From positions 1 through 49,297 of the forward strand of contig QEKJ01000019.1 in NCBI GenBank assembly GCA_003096535.1: a stretch of 49,297 nucleotides of DNA, written 5' to 3'. The notes beneath the pieces are model-generated. The model was not told where the DNA came from. It worked only from the letters and a program-made list of their open reading frames with translations, and did no database searches. Made by a program: the position numbers and the translations under genes. The DNA is from Agathobaculum butyriciproducens (GTDB lineage: Bacteria > Bacillota > Clostridia > Oscillospirales > Butyricicoccaceae). Every line of letters begins with the position of its first letter. The first letter of the stretch is position 1. Shown one piece after another: positions 26,034-35,108 of this stretch.

Positions 26034-26117
26034 AGTGAAGATTGAGGAGTGGAGAGTGGAGATTTTCTGCGGAGTGAACCTTCTCTTCACTCTTAACTCT
26101 CCACTCTTCACTCTCTC
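26034..26117. repeat. Heptamer-repeat hairpin between argD and argF
   Basis: Left arm units such as GAGTGGA, GAGTGGA and right arm units such as CACTCTT, AACTCTC, CACTCTT, CACTCTC are in 7-nt register and roughly complementary, so the RNA can fold into a long imperfect hairpin. The right arm begins directly at the argD stop codon. Confidence 0.7.
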
Positions 26118-27299
26118 TTAAAAGACTTTTGCCATGATGGAAAGCGCTTCATCCATTTCTTCCTTGGAAATGGTGAGCGGCGGAAGCAGACGAACGGCAT
26201 TTTTGCCGGCGGTGATCGCCAGAACGCCGTTTTCGATCAGCTTATTGGCAAACACGGAGTGCTTTCCTTCCTCAACGATGATGCCGAGCATGAGACCCAT
26301 GCCGCGCACGCCCTTGATATTCGGCGAGCCAAGAGACAGGATGCCGTTGCGCAGGTACTCGCCCTTTTCGCGTACTTTCATCAGAAACTGGCCGTCACCG
26401 ACCGTATCGAGCACGACGTTTGCTGCGGAGCAGACAATCGGCGTACCGCCGAAGGTGGTCGCGTGCGTGCCCGGCGTCAGGACGTTGCAGCAGGTATCCG
26501 CCGCCATGACAGCGCCGATCGGCATGCCGCCGCCAAGACCCTTTGCCATAGTGACAACGTCCGGCTTGATGTCGTACTGCTGGAAGGCAAACAGGCTGCC
26601 GGTACGGCCGATACCAGTCTGCACCTCGTCGATGATGAGCAGCATATCCTTCTCGCGGCAGAGCTTCTCTACCTCCTTGACGAACTCGCGGTCAAGCGGC
26701 AGGACACCGCCCTCACCCTGGATCAGCTCCATCATGATGGCACAAGTCATATCGTCCGCCTTTGCGCGTACCGACTTGATGTCGTTGGCAACCGCGTAAT
26801 CAAAGCCCTCGGTAAACGGGAAGAAATAGTTGTGGAAACGCTCCTGACCGGTGGCCTTCAGCGTGGTTACGGTACGACCATGGAAGGAGTTGATGAGCGT
26901 CAGCACCTTGTAGCGGCCCTCGCCGTACTTGTCGAACGAATACTTACGAGCCAGCTTGATGGCACCCTCGTTTGCCTCAGCGCCCGAGTTGGCAAAGAAT
27001 ACCTTGCCGCCCAGATGCGTCTTTTCTACCAGCTTCTTGGCAACCTGAACCATCGGTTCGGTGGTGAACAGGTTGGAAACATGCATCAGCTTGTGCGCCT
27101 GCTTGTCGATTGCGTCAATGATCGCCGGATTGGCATAACCCAGACAGTTTACACCGATGCCGGAAGCAAGATCGATGTACTTCTTGCCCTCAACGTCCCA
27201 CAGAGTCGCACCCTCGCCGTGGTCCAGCGCAATCGGAAACCGGCCGTAGGTATTCATTACATATTTGTTTTCTTCGCTTTTTAATTCATTGTAAGTCAT
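26118..27299 (-). CDS. argD: Acetylornithine aminotransferase
   Basis: A 393-residue class III PLP aminotransferase that converts N-acetylglutamate semialdehyde to N-acetylornithine. Substrate and cofactor motifs are clear: NSGAEANEGAIKLARKY, LLIIDEVQTGIGRTG and the PLP Lys in VTMAKGLGGGMPIGAV. The length is typical. It lies 65 nt after argB in the arg operon, and a heptamer repeat fills part of the spacer. Confidence 0.96.
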   Translation of the reverse strand: MTYNELKSEENKYVMNTYGRFPIALDHGEGATLWDVEGKKYIDLASGIGVNCLGYANPAIIDAIDKQAHKLMHVSNLFTTEPMVQVAKKLVEKTHLGGKVFFANSGAEANEGAIKLARKYSFDKYGEGRYKVLTLINSFHGRTVTTLKATGQERFHNYFFPFTEGFDYAVANDIKSVRAKADDMTCAIMMELIQGEGGVLPLDREFVKEVEKLCREKDMLLIIDEVQTGIGRTGSLFAFQQYDIKPDVVTMAKGLGGGMPIGAVMAADTCCNVLTPGTHATTFGGTPIVCSAANVVLDTVGDGQFLMKVREKGEYLRNGILSLGSPNIKGVRGMGLMLGIIVEEGKHSVFANKLIENGVLAITAGKNAVRLLPPLTISKEEMDEALSIMAKVF

Positions 27300-27335
27300 A
27301 GGGTATCACCTTTTACCGGAGATACGGAGCGAATC

Positions 27336-27370
27336 ATTCTCCATTCTCCATTTTCAATTCTCAATTACTG
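27336..27370. repeat. Heptamer repeat at the argB stop codon
   Basis: Five units in register: ATTCTCC, ATTCTCC, ATTTTCA, ATTCTCA, ATTACTG. The argB stop codon (27365-27367) is inside the last unit. Confidence 0.7.
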
Positions 27371-28237
27371 AAACATAGTGCCTGCGCCGACCTTGGAGAG
27401 CAGCTCGATCAGGATCGAATGCTTTACACGACCGTCCAGAATGGTAGCACGCTCAACGCCCTTTCGGACTGCCTCAACGCAGCAGTCTACCTTCGGGATC
27501 ATGCCGCCCTTGATCACGCCGTCACGCACCAGCTTGGGCACCTCGGACACCTTCAGGCGGTGAATGACACTGTCCGGGTCGTCGACATCCAGCATCAGGC
27601 CGCGCACGTCGGTCAGCAGGATCAGCTTCTTTGCGCCGAGTGCGACTGCCAGCTTGCTGGCTGCGGTGTCGGCGTTGATATTGTAGTTGGTTTCATCGTC
27701 GATGCCCTGTGCAACGGTCGAAACGACCGGGATGTATCCCTGCTGCAGCACATCGATGACCGGAGCCGGGTCAACGTCCATGATATCACCGACGTAGCCG
27801 TAATCCGTGCCGGCACGGTCGGTCAGGCGCTTTGCCTGAAACAGACCGCCGTCCATGCCGCCAAGGCCGATGCCGCGTCCGCCTGCCTTCTCGAGCAGGG
27901 TTACAAGATCCTTGTTGACCTTGCCGCACAGCACCATCTGGACAATATCCATGGTTTCACGGTCGGTGTAGCGCAGACCGTTGACGAACTTGCTCTCCTT
28001 GCCGATCTTTCCCAGCATTTCGTTGATCTCCGGGCCGCCGCCGTGTACGATAACGACCTTGACACCGACCAGATTGAGCAGCACCAGATCGTGGATAACG
28101 GCATCCTTGAGTTCTTCGTTGATCATCGCGTTGCCGCCGTATTTTACGACAACAGTCTGACCGTAATATTCCTGAATGTACGGAAGCGCTTCGACCAGAA
28201 TATTGGCGCGCAGCTCCGCATCAAGTTGAGTATCCAT
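27365..28237 (-). CDS. argB: N-acetylglutamate kinase
   Basis: A 290-residue amino-acid kinase that phosphorylates N-acetylglutamate. Motifs include VVKYGGNAM near the N-terminus, VIVHGGGPEIN for nucleotide binding, YNINADTAASKLAVAL for the substrate and KGGMIPKV near the C-terminus. In many bacteria ArgB is feedback-inhibited by arginine through an N-terminal helix; a matching N-terminal extension (residues 1-20) is present, but sensitivity is inference. Fifth gene of the operon, 43 nt after argJ. Confidence 0.97.
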   Translation of the reverse strand: MDTQLDAELRANILVEALPYIQEYYGQTVVVKYGGNAMINEELKDAVIHDLVLLNLVGVKVVIVHGGGPEINEMLGKIGKESKFVNGLRYTDRETMDIVQMVLCGKVNKDLVTLLEKAGGRGIGLGGMDGGLFQAKRLTDRAGTDYGYVGDIMDVDPAPVIDVLQQGYIPVVSTVAQGIDDETNYNINADTAASKLAVALGAKKLILLTDVRGLMLDVDDPDSVIHRLKVSEVPKLVRDGVIKGGMIPKVDCCVEAVRKGVERATILDGRVKHSILIELLSKVGAGTMFQ

Positions 28238-28280
28238 ACTAATTCGTTCCTTTATCGGGAGTTTTCTTCGTTTTTAAGAA

Positions 28281-29489
28281 TCAAGTTCTGTAATCACCGT
28301 TGATTTTAACGTAGTCGTAAGTAAGATCGCAACCCCATGCAGTAGCGCTGTCCTCGCCCTCATTTACGTCAACTGCAATGGTAACCTCGCTCTCGGAGAG
28401 CACCTTCTTCGCCAGTTCTTCATCAAAATCCAAAGCCGCACCCTTGTCGCAGACTGCTACGCTGCCTGCTGCGGACTCGAACGCCACAGAAACGTACTCC
28501 GGACGGAACGGTGCCTTGGAGTAGCCCATTGCACACAGTACACGACCCCAGTTTGCATCTGCACCGAACATCGCCGCCTTGACAAGGTTGGAGCCGACAA
28601 CGGCCTTGGCCAGTCGCTCAGCTGCCTCCTCGGAGCGGGAGTTCTTAACGGTGCAGGTAACCAGCTTGGTTGCGCCTTCGCCGTCTGCAGCAATCTGGCG
28701 TGCCAGACGGGTGTTCACCTCGTTCAGCGCCTTGCAGAACGCCTGATATTCCTCGTCCTGCCACTCGATGAGCGTGTTGCCGGCCATGCCGTTTGCGAGC
28801 ACGATGCACATATCGTTGGTGGAGGTGTCGCCGTCAACCGTTACGCGGTTGTAGGTCTTCTTGACGTTCTCCTGCAGGGCGTCGGTCAGCATTTCGTGCG
28901 TGATAGCGCAGTCGGTCGTGATGAAGGACAGCATGGTGCCCATGTTCGGATGAATCATGCCGCTGCCCTTGCAGATGCCGCCGATGCGGCAGGTCTTGCC
29001 GCCGATGGTAAACTCGACAGCCGCCGTCTTGGGCTTGGTGTCGGTGGTCATGATGGCACGGTTGGCCTTTTCGGAGGCATTGTCCTCCAGTTTAAGCTCC
29101 GGAAGGTGCTCCTCGATGCACTCGATGTTCAGGCGCTGGCCGATAACACCGGTGGATGCAACGGCAACGTCGGTTTCCGCAACGCCGAGCAGTTGAGCAG
29201 CTGCCTTTGCCATGCGGCGGGCGTTCTCCATGCCGTCCGGTGCGCAGGCGTTCGCGTTGCCTGCATTAGCAACGATAGCGCGTGCTACGCCGTCCTCGAG
29301 GTGCTCCATGGTAACGTACAGCGGAGCCGCCTTAACGCGATTCATCGTGTAAGTGGCAGCCGCGGTGCATTCGCATTCGCTGAAAATGATCGCGGTATCA
29401 TCATTGGTTCGGCTTTCCTTGACGCCGCAGCGCACGCTGCCCGCCTTGAAGCCCTTTGCGGCACAAACGCCGCCTTCGATAATCTTCAT
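28281..29489 (-). CDS. argJ: Bifunctional glutamate N-acetyltransferase/ornithine acetyltransferase
   Basis: A 402-residue precursor that cleaves itself to alpha and beta chains and recycles acetyl groups from acetylornithine to glutamate. The cleavage-site motif GSGMIHPNMGTMLSF places the nucleophile at Thr185; the residue before it is Gly184 where Ala is usual. The gene makes a separate ArgE or ArgA less necessary. Whether it is mono- or bifunctional cannot be decided from sequence alone. It lies 21 nt after argC. Confidence 0.96.
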   Translation of the reverse strand: MKIIEGGVCAAKGFKAGSVRCGVKESRTNDDTAIIFSECECTAAATYTMNRVKAAPLYVTMEHLEDGVARAIVANAGNANACAPDGMENARRMAKAAAQLLGVAETDVAVASTGVIGQRLNIECIEEHLPELKLEDNASEKANRAIMTTDTKPKTAAVEFTIGGKTCRIGGICKGSGMIHPNMGTMLSFITTDCAITHEMLTDALQENVKKTYNRVTVDGDTSTNDMCIVLANGMAGNTLIEWQDEEYQAFCKALNEVNTRLARQIAADGEGATKLVTCTVKNSRSEEAAERLAKAVVGSNLVKAAMFGADANWGRVLCAMGYSKAPFRPEYVSVAFESAAGSVAVCDKGAALDFDEELAKKVLSESEVTIAVDVNEGEDSATAWGCDLTYDYVKINGDYRT

Positions 29490-29510
29490 AACTGTTTCCT
29501 CCTGCTGAAA

Positions 29511-30431
29511 TCAGAGGTTTAAGCCGGTCGTTTCATCCAGACCGAGCATGATATTCATATTCTGCACGGCAGCGCCCGAAGCGCCCTTGCCGAGATTGTC
29601 AAACAGCGCGGTGACGATCGTTTGCTCCTCGTGGCCGCAGACAATGAGCTTTAAGCTGTCGTGACCGGCCAGCGTGTTGGCGTAGATCATCGGCTCTTCC
29701 CCGCCGAACGGCGCCACAGTGACAAGCTGCTGACCCTCATAGTGCTTGGCAAGCGTTCCATGCACAAGGTGTGCGTCTACGCCCGGGAGCATAACGGTAG
29801 TCGCCATGCCCTTGTAGAAGTCGCCGACAATCGGAACGAACACCGGCGCCTGCGTCAGACCGCAGATGTAGCCCATCTCCGGCAGGTGCTTATGATGCAG
29901 GTTCAGGCCGTAAATGCGCTCAGAATCGTGCCGCGGATCGCGGTTCTCGTCCTGATACTCCGCGATCATCTTCTTGCCGCCGCCGGAGTAACCGGTCAGT
30001 GAAGCACAGGTAAGCGCGGTGTCCTCGGCAATGATACCGTTTGCTACCAGCGGGTAAACCGAGGAAATAAATCCGCTCGCGTGGCAGCCCGGATTAGCCA
30101 CACGCTTAGAGTTCTTGATGGCTTCGCGGTGCGCCTTGGAAAGCTCGGCAAAGCCGTAGTCCCAATCCGGGTCGGTGCGGTGCGCGGTCGATGCGTCAAT
30201 AACACGGGTCGTGTCGTTCTCGATGAGCGAAACGGCCTCGCGTGCCGCCGCATCCGGCAGGCACAGAAACGCAATGTCGGCTGCATTGAGGAACTTGCGG
30301 CGCTCCTCGATGTCCTTGCGCTTGTCCTCGTCGATGAGCAGCAGCTCGATATCGTCGCGGCCGCCGAGACGCTCATAAATCTGCAGACCGGTCGTGCCTT
30401 CCTTGCCGTCGATGTAAATTTTAGGCTTCAT
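29511..30431 (-). CDS. argC: N-acetyl-gamma-glutamyl-phosphate reductase, short (type 2) form
   Basis: A 306-residue NADPH-dependent reductase. The catalytic Cys116 lies in ANPGCHASG, and the N-terminal IDGKEGTTG loop binds the cofactor. The length and the early IYIDGKEGTTGLQIYERL segment put it in the shorter type 2 family rather than the 345-residue type 1. The ATG at 30431 is preferred over an in-frame TTG three codons earlier because GGAGG is 9 nt upstream of it. It overlaps the argH end by 11 nt, so the two are coupled. Confidence 0.95.
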   Translation of the reverse strand: MKPKIYIDGKEGTTGLQIYERLGGRDDIELLLIDEDKRKDIEERRKFLNAADIAFLCLPDAAAREAVSLIENDTTRVIDASTAHRTDPDWDYGFAELSKAHREAIKNSKRVANPGCHASGFISSVYPLVANGIIAEDTALTCASLTGYSGGGKKMIAEYQDENRDPRHDSERIYGLNLHHKHLPEMGYICGLTQAPVFVPIVGDFYKGMATTVMLPGVDAHLVHGTLAKHYEGQQLVTVAPFGGEEPMIYANTLAGHDSLKLIVCGHEEQTIVTALFDNLGKGASGAAVQNMNIMLGLDETTGLNL

Positions 30432-31815
30432 CGTCCTCAACCTCCGCGATGAACTTATCGATCTTGTCGATCTGGCGGGTTACCTCCTGCGGAGCCGGGC
30501 CGCCGATGACCTTACGCTCGGCAACACAGGTACGCAGGTCGAGTGCATCGTATACATCGTCGCCGAACTTGTTGGAAATTGCTGCAAAGTCACGCATGGT
30601 CATGGTCTCAAGGGTCTCATCGGCCTTGATGCACTGGTTGACCAGACGGCCCACCGTCTTGTACGCATCGCGGAACGGAACGCCCTTCTTGGTCAGGTAA
30701 TCGGCGCAGTCGGTCGCGTTGATGAAGCCGCGCGAAGCTGCCTTTCGCATATTGTCGCGGCGCAGCGTCATGGTGGAGAACATCGGCGTGAATACCTCGA
30801 GGCACTGCTTTACGGTGTCGATAGCGCCGAATACAGCCTCCTTGTCCTCCTGCATATCCTTGTTGTAGGCCAGCGGCAGACCCTTGAGTACGGTCAGCAT
30901 GGTCGTTAGCGCGCCGTAAACGCGGCCGGTCTTGCCGCGGATGAGCTCGCAGACATCCGGGTTCTTCTTCTGCGGCATGATGGACGAGCCGGTGGAGTAT
31001 GCGTCGTCCAGCTCAACGAACTTGAACTCCCAGGAGCACCACGAAATAATTTCCTCGGACAGGCGGGACAGGTGCATCATCAGGATGGACAGCGCGGAGA
31101 GCAGCTCCACGCAGTAGTCACGGTCGGATACGCCGTCGAGCGAGTTGTCGGTCAGGCGGGCAAAGCCAAGCTGCTCACGAACGAAGTCACGGTCGATAGG
31201 ATATGTAGTCGAAGCCAGTGCGCCCGAGCCGAGCGGCATTTCGTCCATGCGCTCGTAGCAGTCCTGCAGGCGGGATACGTCGCGCTTGAGCATGTTGGCA
31301 TACGCCATCATATAATGTGCAAAGGTCGTCGGCTGTGCACGCTGCAGATGGGTGTAGCCCGGCATAACCGCATCGAGATTCTCACGGCTCTTTACAGTCA
31401 GCGCCTTCATAAAGCCAAGGATCAGCTTGATGATCTCCTTGATCTCCTTCTTGACGTACAGACGCATATCGAGTGCAACCTGATCGTTTCTCGAACGGCC
31501 GGTGTGCAGACGCTTGCCGGTGTCACCGATGCGCTCGGTCAGCAGCTGCTCGACATTCATATGAATGTCCTCGTAATCGAGTGAGAACTCAACCTTGCCG
31601 TCCTCAATATCCTTGAGAATGCCCTTCAAACCTTCGACGATCTTTTCGGCCTCATGCTCCTCGATGATGCCCTGCTTGCCCAGCATGGTAGCGTGCGCGA
31701 TAGATCCGGTGATATCTTCCTTATATAAACGGCAGTCAAACAGGATGGAAGAGTTGAAATCGTTTACCACCAGATCGGTTTCCTTCTGGAAACGTCCTGC
31801 CCATAATTTTGCCAT
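30421..31815 (-). CDS. argH: Argininosuccinate lyase
   Basis: A 464-residue, mostly helical enzyme of the fumarase/aspartase superfamily. It splits argininosuccinate into arginine and fumarate. The family signature GSSIMPQKKNPD is at 276-287, and HTGRSRNDQV (105-113) and YTHLQRAQP (154-162) form the rest of the active site. The second gene of the arg operon, it follows argG by 70 nt with a hairpin repeat in the gap and overlaps argC. Confidence 0.97.
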   Translation of the reverse strand: MAKLWAGRFQKETDLVVNDFNSSILFDCRLYKEDITGSIAHATMLGKQGIIEEHEAEKIVEGLKGILKDIEDGKVEFSLDYEDIHMNVEQLLTERIGDTGKRLHTGRSRNDQVALDMRLYVKKEIKEIIKLILGFMKALTVKSRENLDAVMPGYTHLQRAQPTTFAHYMMAYANMLKRDVSRLQDCYERMDEMPLGSGALASTTYPIDRDFVREQLGFARLTDNSLDGVSDRDYCVELLSALSILMMHLSRLSEEIISWCSWEFKFVELDDAYSTGSSIMPQKKNPDVCELIRGKTGRVYGALTTMLTVLKGLPLAYNKDMQEDKEAVFGAIDTVKQCLEVFTPMFSTMTLRRDNMRKAASRGFINATDCADYLTKKGVPFRDAYKTVGRLVNQCIKADETLETMTMRDFAAISNKFGDDVYDALDLRTCVAERKVIGGPAPQEVTRQIDKIDKFIAEVEDDEA

Positions 31816-31841
31816 ATTTATGTTACCTCACAAAACACTCA

Positions 31842-31872
31842 TAGGGCGGCACACAACGGGCGTGCCGCCCTA
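31842..31872. repeat. REP-like GC-rich hairpin between argG and argH
   Basis: TAGGGCGGCAC (31842-31852) and GTGCCGCCCTA (31862-31872) form a perfect 11-bp stem. There is no T-run in the operon direction, so it is not a normal terminator. Such hairpins are often dispersed intergenic repeats and could protect or attenuate the mRNA. Confidence 0.6.
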
Positions 31873-31885
31873 CGATTTCTTTTAC

Positions 31886-33139
31886 TTACTTTTCAACAGA
31901 CGGGAAATGCTCACCGGTCTTCTTGTACAGGATCTGATCGTTCAGGGCACGAACCTTGAGCGGCAGGCCGAACAGGTTGATGAAGCCTGCGGAATCTGCC
32001 TGATCGTAGCAGTCATCCTCGTTGAAGGTTGCCATATCCTCGGAGTACAGGCTGTACGGAGAGGTTACGGAAGCCGGGATGATGTTGCCCTTGTACAGCT
32101 TCAGCTTAACATCGCCGGTAACGGTTTCCTGGGTGGAGTCAACAAATGCAGAGAGCGCCTTGCGAAGCGGCGTGTACCACTGGCCATTGTAAACCAGCTC
32201 GCCGAACTTGAGAGCAACCTGATTCTTGTAGTGCGAGGTTTCCTTGTCGAGGGTGATCTCCTCCAGCTTTGCATGTGCTGCATACAGGACCGCACCGCCC
32301 GGAGTCTCATAAACACCGCGGCTCTTCATGCCGACCAGACGGTTCTCAACGATATCGAGGATACCGATGCCATTCTCGCCGCCCAGCTTGTTCAGCTTCT
32401 CGATCAGGGCAACGGACTCGAGCTTCTCGCCGTCAACTGCGGTCGGAACGCCCTTCTCGAAGTGGATGGTAACATAGGTCGGCTTGTCCGGAGCCATTTC
32501 CGGGGAAACGCCCAGCTCGAGGAAACCCGGCTTGTTGATCGGTGCTTCGTTGGACGGCAGCTCGAGGTCCAGGCCCTCATGGCTGAGGTGCCACAGGTTC
32601 TTATCCTTGGAGTAGTTGGTCTCCTTGTTGATCTTCAGCGGAATGTTGTGTGCTTCCGCATACTCGATCTCCTTCTCACGGCTGTTCAGCTCCCAGAAAC
32701 GCCACGGAGCGATAATATCCATCTGCGGTGCAAATGCGTGAATAGCCAGCTCGAAACGAACCTGATCGTTGCCCTTGCCGGTGCAGCCGTGGCAGATTGC
32801 GTCAGCGCCTTCCTTCAGCGCGATATCAACAATACGCTTTGCGATGATCGGACGAGCGAACGAGGTACCCAGCAGATACTGCTCGTAGGTTGCGCCCGCC
32901 TTCATGGTCGGGATGATGTAGTCATCAACGAAGTCCTTGGTCAAGTCCTCGATGTACAGCTTGGACGCGCCGGTCTTAAGCGCCTTCTCCTCCAGGCCGT
33001 CCAACTCGGTGCCCTGACCGACATTGCCGGAAACCGCGATGACTTCGCAGCCATAATGCTCCTTCAGCCACGGGATGAGTACCGAAGTATCCAGACCGCC
33101 GGAATATGCCAGAACAACTTTGTTATATTTCTTTTCCAT
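31886..33139 (-). CDS. argG: Argininosuccinate synthase
   Basis: A 417-residue ATP-dependent ligase joining citrulline and aspartate. The PP-loop [10 protein letters not shown] is at 11-20, and [13 protein letters not shown] and [14 protein letters not shown] are the usual substrate motifs. The frame is open upstream; the ATG at 33139 follows GCGAGG and matches the family start. First gene of the arg operon argG-H-C-J-B-D-F, all leftward, with one promoter upstream. Confidence 0.97.
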   Translation of the reverse strand: MEKKYNKVVLAYSGGLDTSVLIPWLKEHYGCEVIAVSGNVGQGTELDGLEEKALKTGASKLYIEDLTKDFVDDYIIPTMKAGATYEQYLLGTSFARPIIAKRIVDIALKEGADAICHGCTGKGNDQVRFELAIHAFAPQMDIIAPWRFWELNSREKEIEYAEAHNIPLKINKETNYSKDKNLWHLSHEGLDLELPSNEAPINKPGFLELGVSPEMAPDKPTYVTIHFEKGVPTAVDGEKLESVALIEKLNKLGGENGIGILDIVENRLVGMKSRGVYETPGGAVLYAAHAKLEEITLDKETSHYKNQVALKFGELVYNGQWYTPLRKALSAFVDSTQETVTGDVKLKLYKGNIIPASVTSPYSLYSEDMATFNEDDCYDQADSAGFINLFGLPLKVRALNDQILYKKTGEHFPSVEK

Positions 33140-33179
33140 GTTTTTCGACCTCGCATTCTGCGTTTTTTTCGATGGTCTT

Positions 33180-33208
33180 ATTATACTACCGCCATACTCA
33201 TTTGGCAA
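33180..33208 (-). promoter_or_regulatory. Sigma-A promoter of the arginine operon
   Basis: TTGCCA (33208-33203), a 17-nt spacer and TATAAT (33185-33180), about 40 nt before the argG ATG. Confidence 0.85.
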
Positions 33209-33232
33209 GCAAAATTTATAATTATTTTCTCG

Positions 33233-33269
33233 ATTGTATATTTATGCATACTATGAATTTAGATTTGAT
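33233..33269. promoter_or_regulatory. Candidate tandem ARG boxes (ArgR operator)
   Basis: On the minus strand, TATGCATAAATATACAAT (33250-33233) resembles the 18-bp Gram-positive ARG box (CATGAATAAAAATKCAAK) at about 14 positions. A plus-strand neighbour TATGAATTTAGATTTGAT (33252-33269) matches at about 12. ArgR hexamers bind paired boxes. They lie between the argG and pncB promoters, a little far from the argG -35, so this is tentative. Confidence 0.4.
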
Positions 33270-33278
33270 AAATAATGC

Positions 33279-33307
33279 TTGCACTTTCTGTAAAAACGTA
33301 CTATTAT
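33279..33307 (+). promoter_or_regulatory. Sigma-A promoter of pncB
   Basis: TTGCAC (33279-33284), a 17-nt spacer and TATTAT (33302-33307), 85 nt before the chosen ATG. Confidence 0.65.
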
Positions 33308-33391
33308 ATTATAAATGCACTGTGTCAAGACAGATTGCACGGAATGAATAAAAGCGCACAAAAAATGGTGCGCAAAGGGGCGTTTTTCGCA

Positions 33392-34834
33392 ATGACCGAA
33401 AGAAATTTAACCATGCTCACTGACTTTTACGAGTTTACGATGGCGAACGGATACTTCGAAAAGGGTATCGGCAACCGCCGCGCATACTTCGATATGTTCT
33501 TCCGCCGCGTACCGGACGGCGGCGGATATGCCATCATGGCAGGCGTGGAACAGCTGATTGAATACTTCAACAACCTGCATTTTTCCGAGGAGGATATTGC
33601 ATATCTTCGCAGCCGCAAGTGCTTCTCGGAGTCCTTCCTCAATTATCTGCGCGATTTTGAGTTTGAATGCGACGTATGGGCCGTACCCGAGGGTACGCCG
33701 GTATTTCCCGGCGAGCCTCTCGTAACGGTGGCCGGTCCGATGATCCAGGCACAATTTGTCGAAACCATGATCCTGCTGACCATCAACCACCAGACCCTGA
33801 TCGCCACCAAGGCGAACCGCATCACGCGTGCGGCAGAGGGCCGTACTGTGCTCGAGTTCGGCTCCCGCCGTGCACAGGGCTACGACGGCGCTATCCTCGG
33901 TGCCCGCGCTGCCTACATCGGCGGCTGTCAGGGTACCGCCTGCGTTCTGTCCGACCGTGACTACAAGATTCCGGCCGGCGGCACGATGGCGCACTCCTGG
34001 GTGCAGATGTTTGACAGCGAGTACGAAGCCTTCAAGGCTTATGCGGATATTTATCCGGATAACTGCGTATTTCTGGTTGACACTTATAATGTACTCAAGT
34101 CCGGTGTGCCGAACGCAATCCGCGTTGCCAAGGAACTGGAAGCGGAAAAGGGCATCCGCGCACGCGGCATCCGTCTGGATTCCGGCGATATCGCTTACCT
34201 TTCTATCGAGGCCCGCAAAATGCTCGATGCCGCCGGCTTTGAGGACATGCAGATCATGGCGTCCAACTCGCTCGATGAGTATCTGGTACGCGACCTGCTC
34301 GTGCAGGGTGCCCGCGTAGACTCGTTCGGCATCGGCGAGCGGCTCATCACCTCCAAGTCCGAGCCGGTATTCGGCGGCGTATACAAGCTGGCTGCCGTTG
34401 AGGACGAAAACGGCGAGATCATCCCGAAGATCAAAGTTTCCGAGAACGTCGAGAAGATCACCACGCCGCACTTCAAGCAGGTGTACCGCCTGTTCGACAA
34501 CAAGACCGGCAAGGCACTTGGCGACGTGCTCACCGTACACGACGAGCAGATCGACGCTTCCCTGCCGTATGTGCTGTTCCATCCGGTCTACACCTGGAAA
34601 CAGCGTATCGTTACCGATTATACGGTTCGTCCGCTGCGCGTACAGCTGTTCAAGCACGGCAAATGCGTTTACAACAGCCCGGATGTTGAGGACATCCGCA
34701 AGTACTGCATCCGTGAGGTTGATACTCTGTGGGATCAGATCAAGCGTTTCGAGAATCCGCAGACCTACTTCGTGGATCTCTCCAAAAAGCTGTGGAGCTG
34801 CAAGAACGAGCTTCTTGAAGCCTGCCGCATCTAA
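33392..34834 (+). CDS. pncB: Nicotinate phosphoribosyltransferase
   Basis: A 480-residue enzyme that makes nicotinate mononucleotide from nicotinate and PRPP, the entry to NAD salvage. The N-terminal LTDFYEFTMANGYF, the central VLEFGSRRAQGYDGA, and DSGDIAYLSIEARKML are family hallmarks. The frame is open to 33275, but earlier ATG codons lack ribosome sites; the ATG at 33392 follows AAAGGGGCG and matches family starts. Transcribed away from argG and closed by a terminator. Confidence 0.95.
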   Translation: MTERNLTMLTDFYEFTMANGYFEKGIGNRRAYFDMFFRRVPDGGGYAIMAGVEQLIEYFNNLHFSEEDIAYLRSRKCFSESFLNYLRDFEFECDVWAVPEGTPVFPGEPLVTVAGPMIQAQFVETMILLTINHQTLIATKANRITRAAEGRTVLEFGSRRAQGYDGAILGARAAYIGGCQGTACVLSDRDYKIPAGGTMAHSWVQMFDSEYEAFKAYADIYPDNCVFLVDTYNVLKSGVPNAIRVAKELEAEKGIRARGIRLDSGDIAYLSIEARKMLDAAGFEDMQIMASNSLDEYLVRDLLVQGARVDSFGIGERLITSKSEPVFGGVYKLAAVEDENGEIIPKIKVSENVEKITTPHFKQVYRLFDNKTGKALGDVLTVHDEQIDASLPYVLFHPVYTWKQRIVTDYTVRPLRVQLFKHGKCVYNSPDVEDIRKYCIREVDTLWDQIKRFENPQTYFVDLSKKLWSCKNELLEACRI

Positions 34835-34849
34835 CAAGCAAATTTGCAG

Positions 34850-34880
34850 ACAGCGAACCGCAACGGTTCGCTGTTTCTTT
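34850..34880 (+). terminator. Terminator of pncB
   Basis: An 11-bp stem ACAGCGAACCG (34850-34860 with 34864-34874) is followed by TTCTTT. Confidence 0.85.
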
Positions 34881-35108
34881 GCGCCATCATCGCAAGATTG
34901 TATAAAAGCTGTGCAGCACCCCTGCACAGAATTTCACTACTCCAGCCTGTTTCAGCAGTTTTTCGCAGAGATACGCTATCTTTTCACAAACACAAATCGC
35001 AAGAATTTAGTAGCACATCGCACCGCAGGAGATTATACTAATAATCACTAATAATCGCGGTCAAAAAAAGAAAACCGCATATTCCACACAAATTGAAGGG
35101 ACACATCA

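Noticed and set aside
26034-26117. Heptamer repeats as a CRISPR array
   Set aside because: Units are 7 nt, contiguous and variable, without spacers; no cas gene is present in the window.
31842-31872. GC-rich hairpin between argG and argH as a terminator
   Set aside because: No T-run follows it in the direction of the operon, and the genes on both sides belong to the same pathway; it is better seen as a REP-like repeat.
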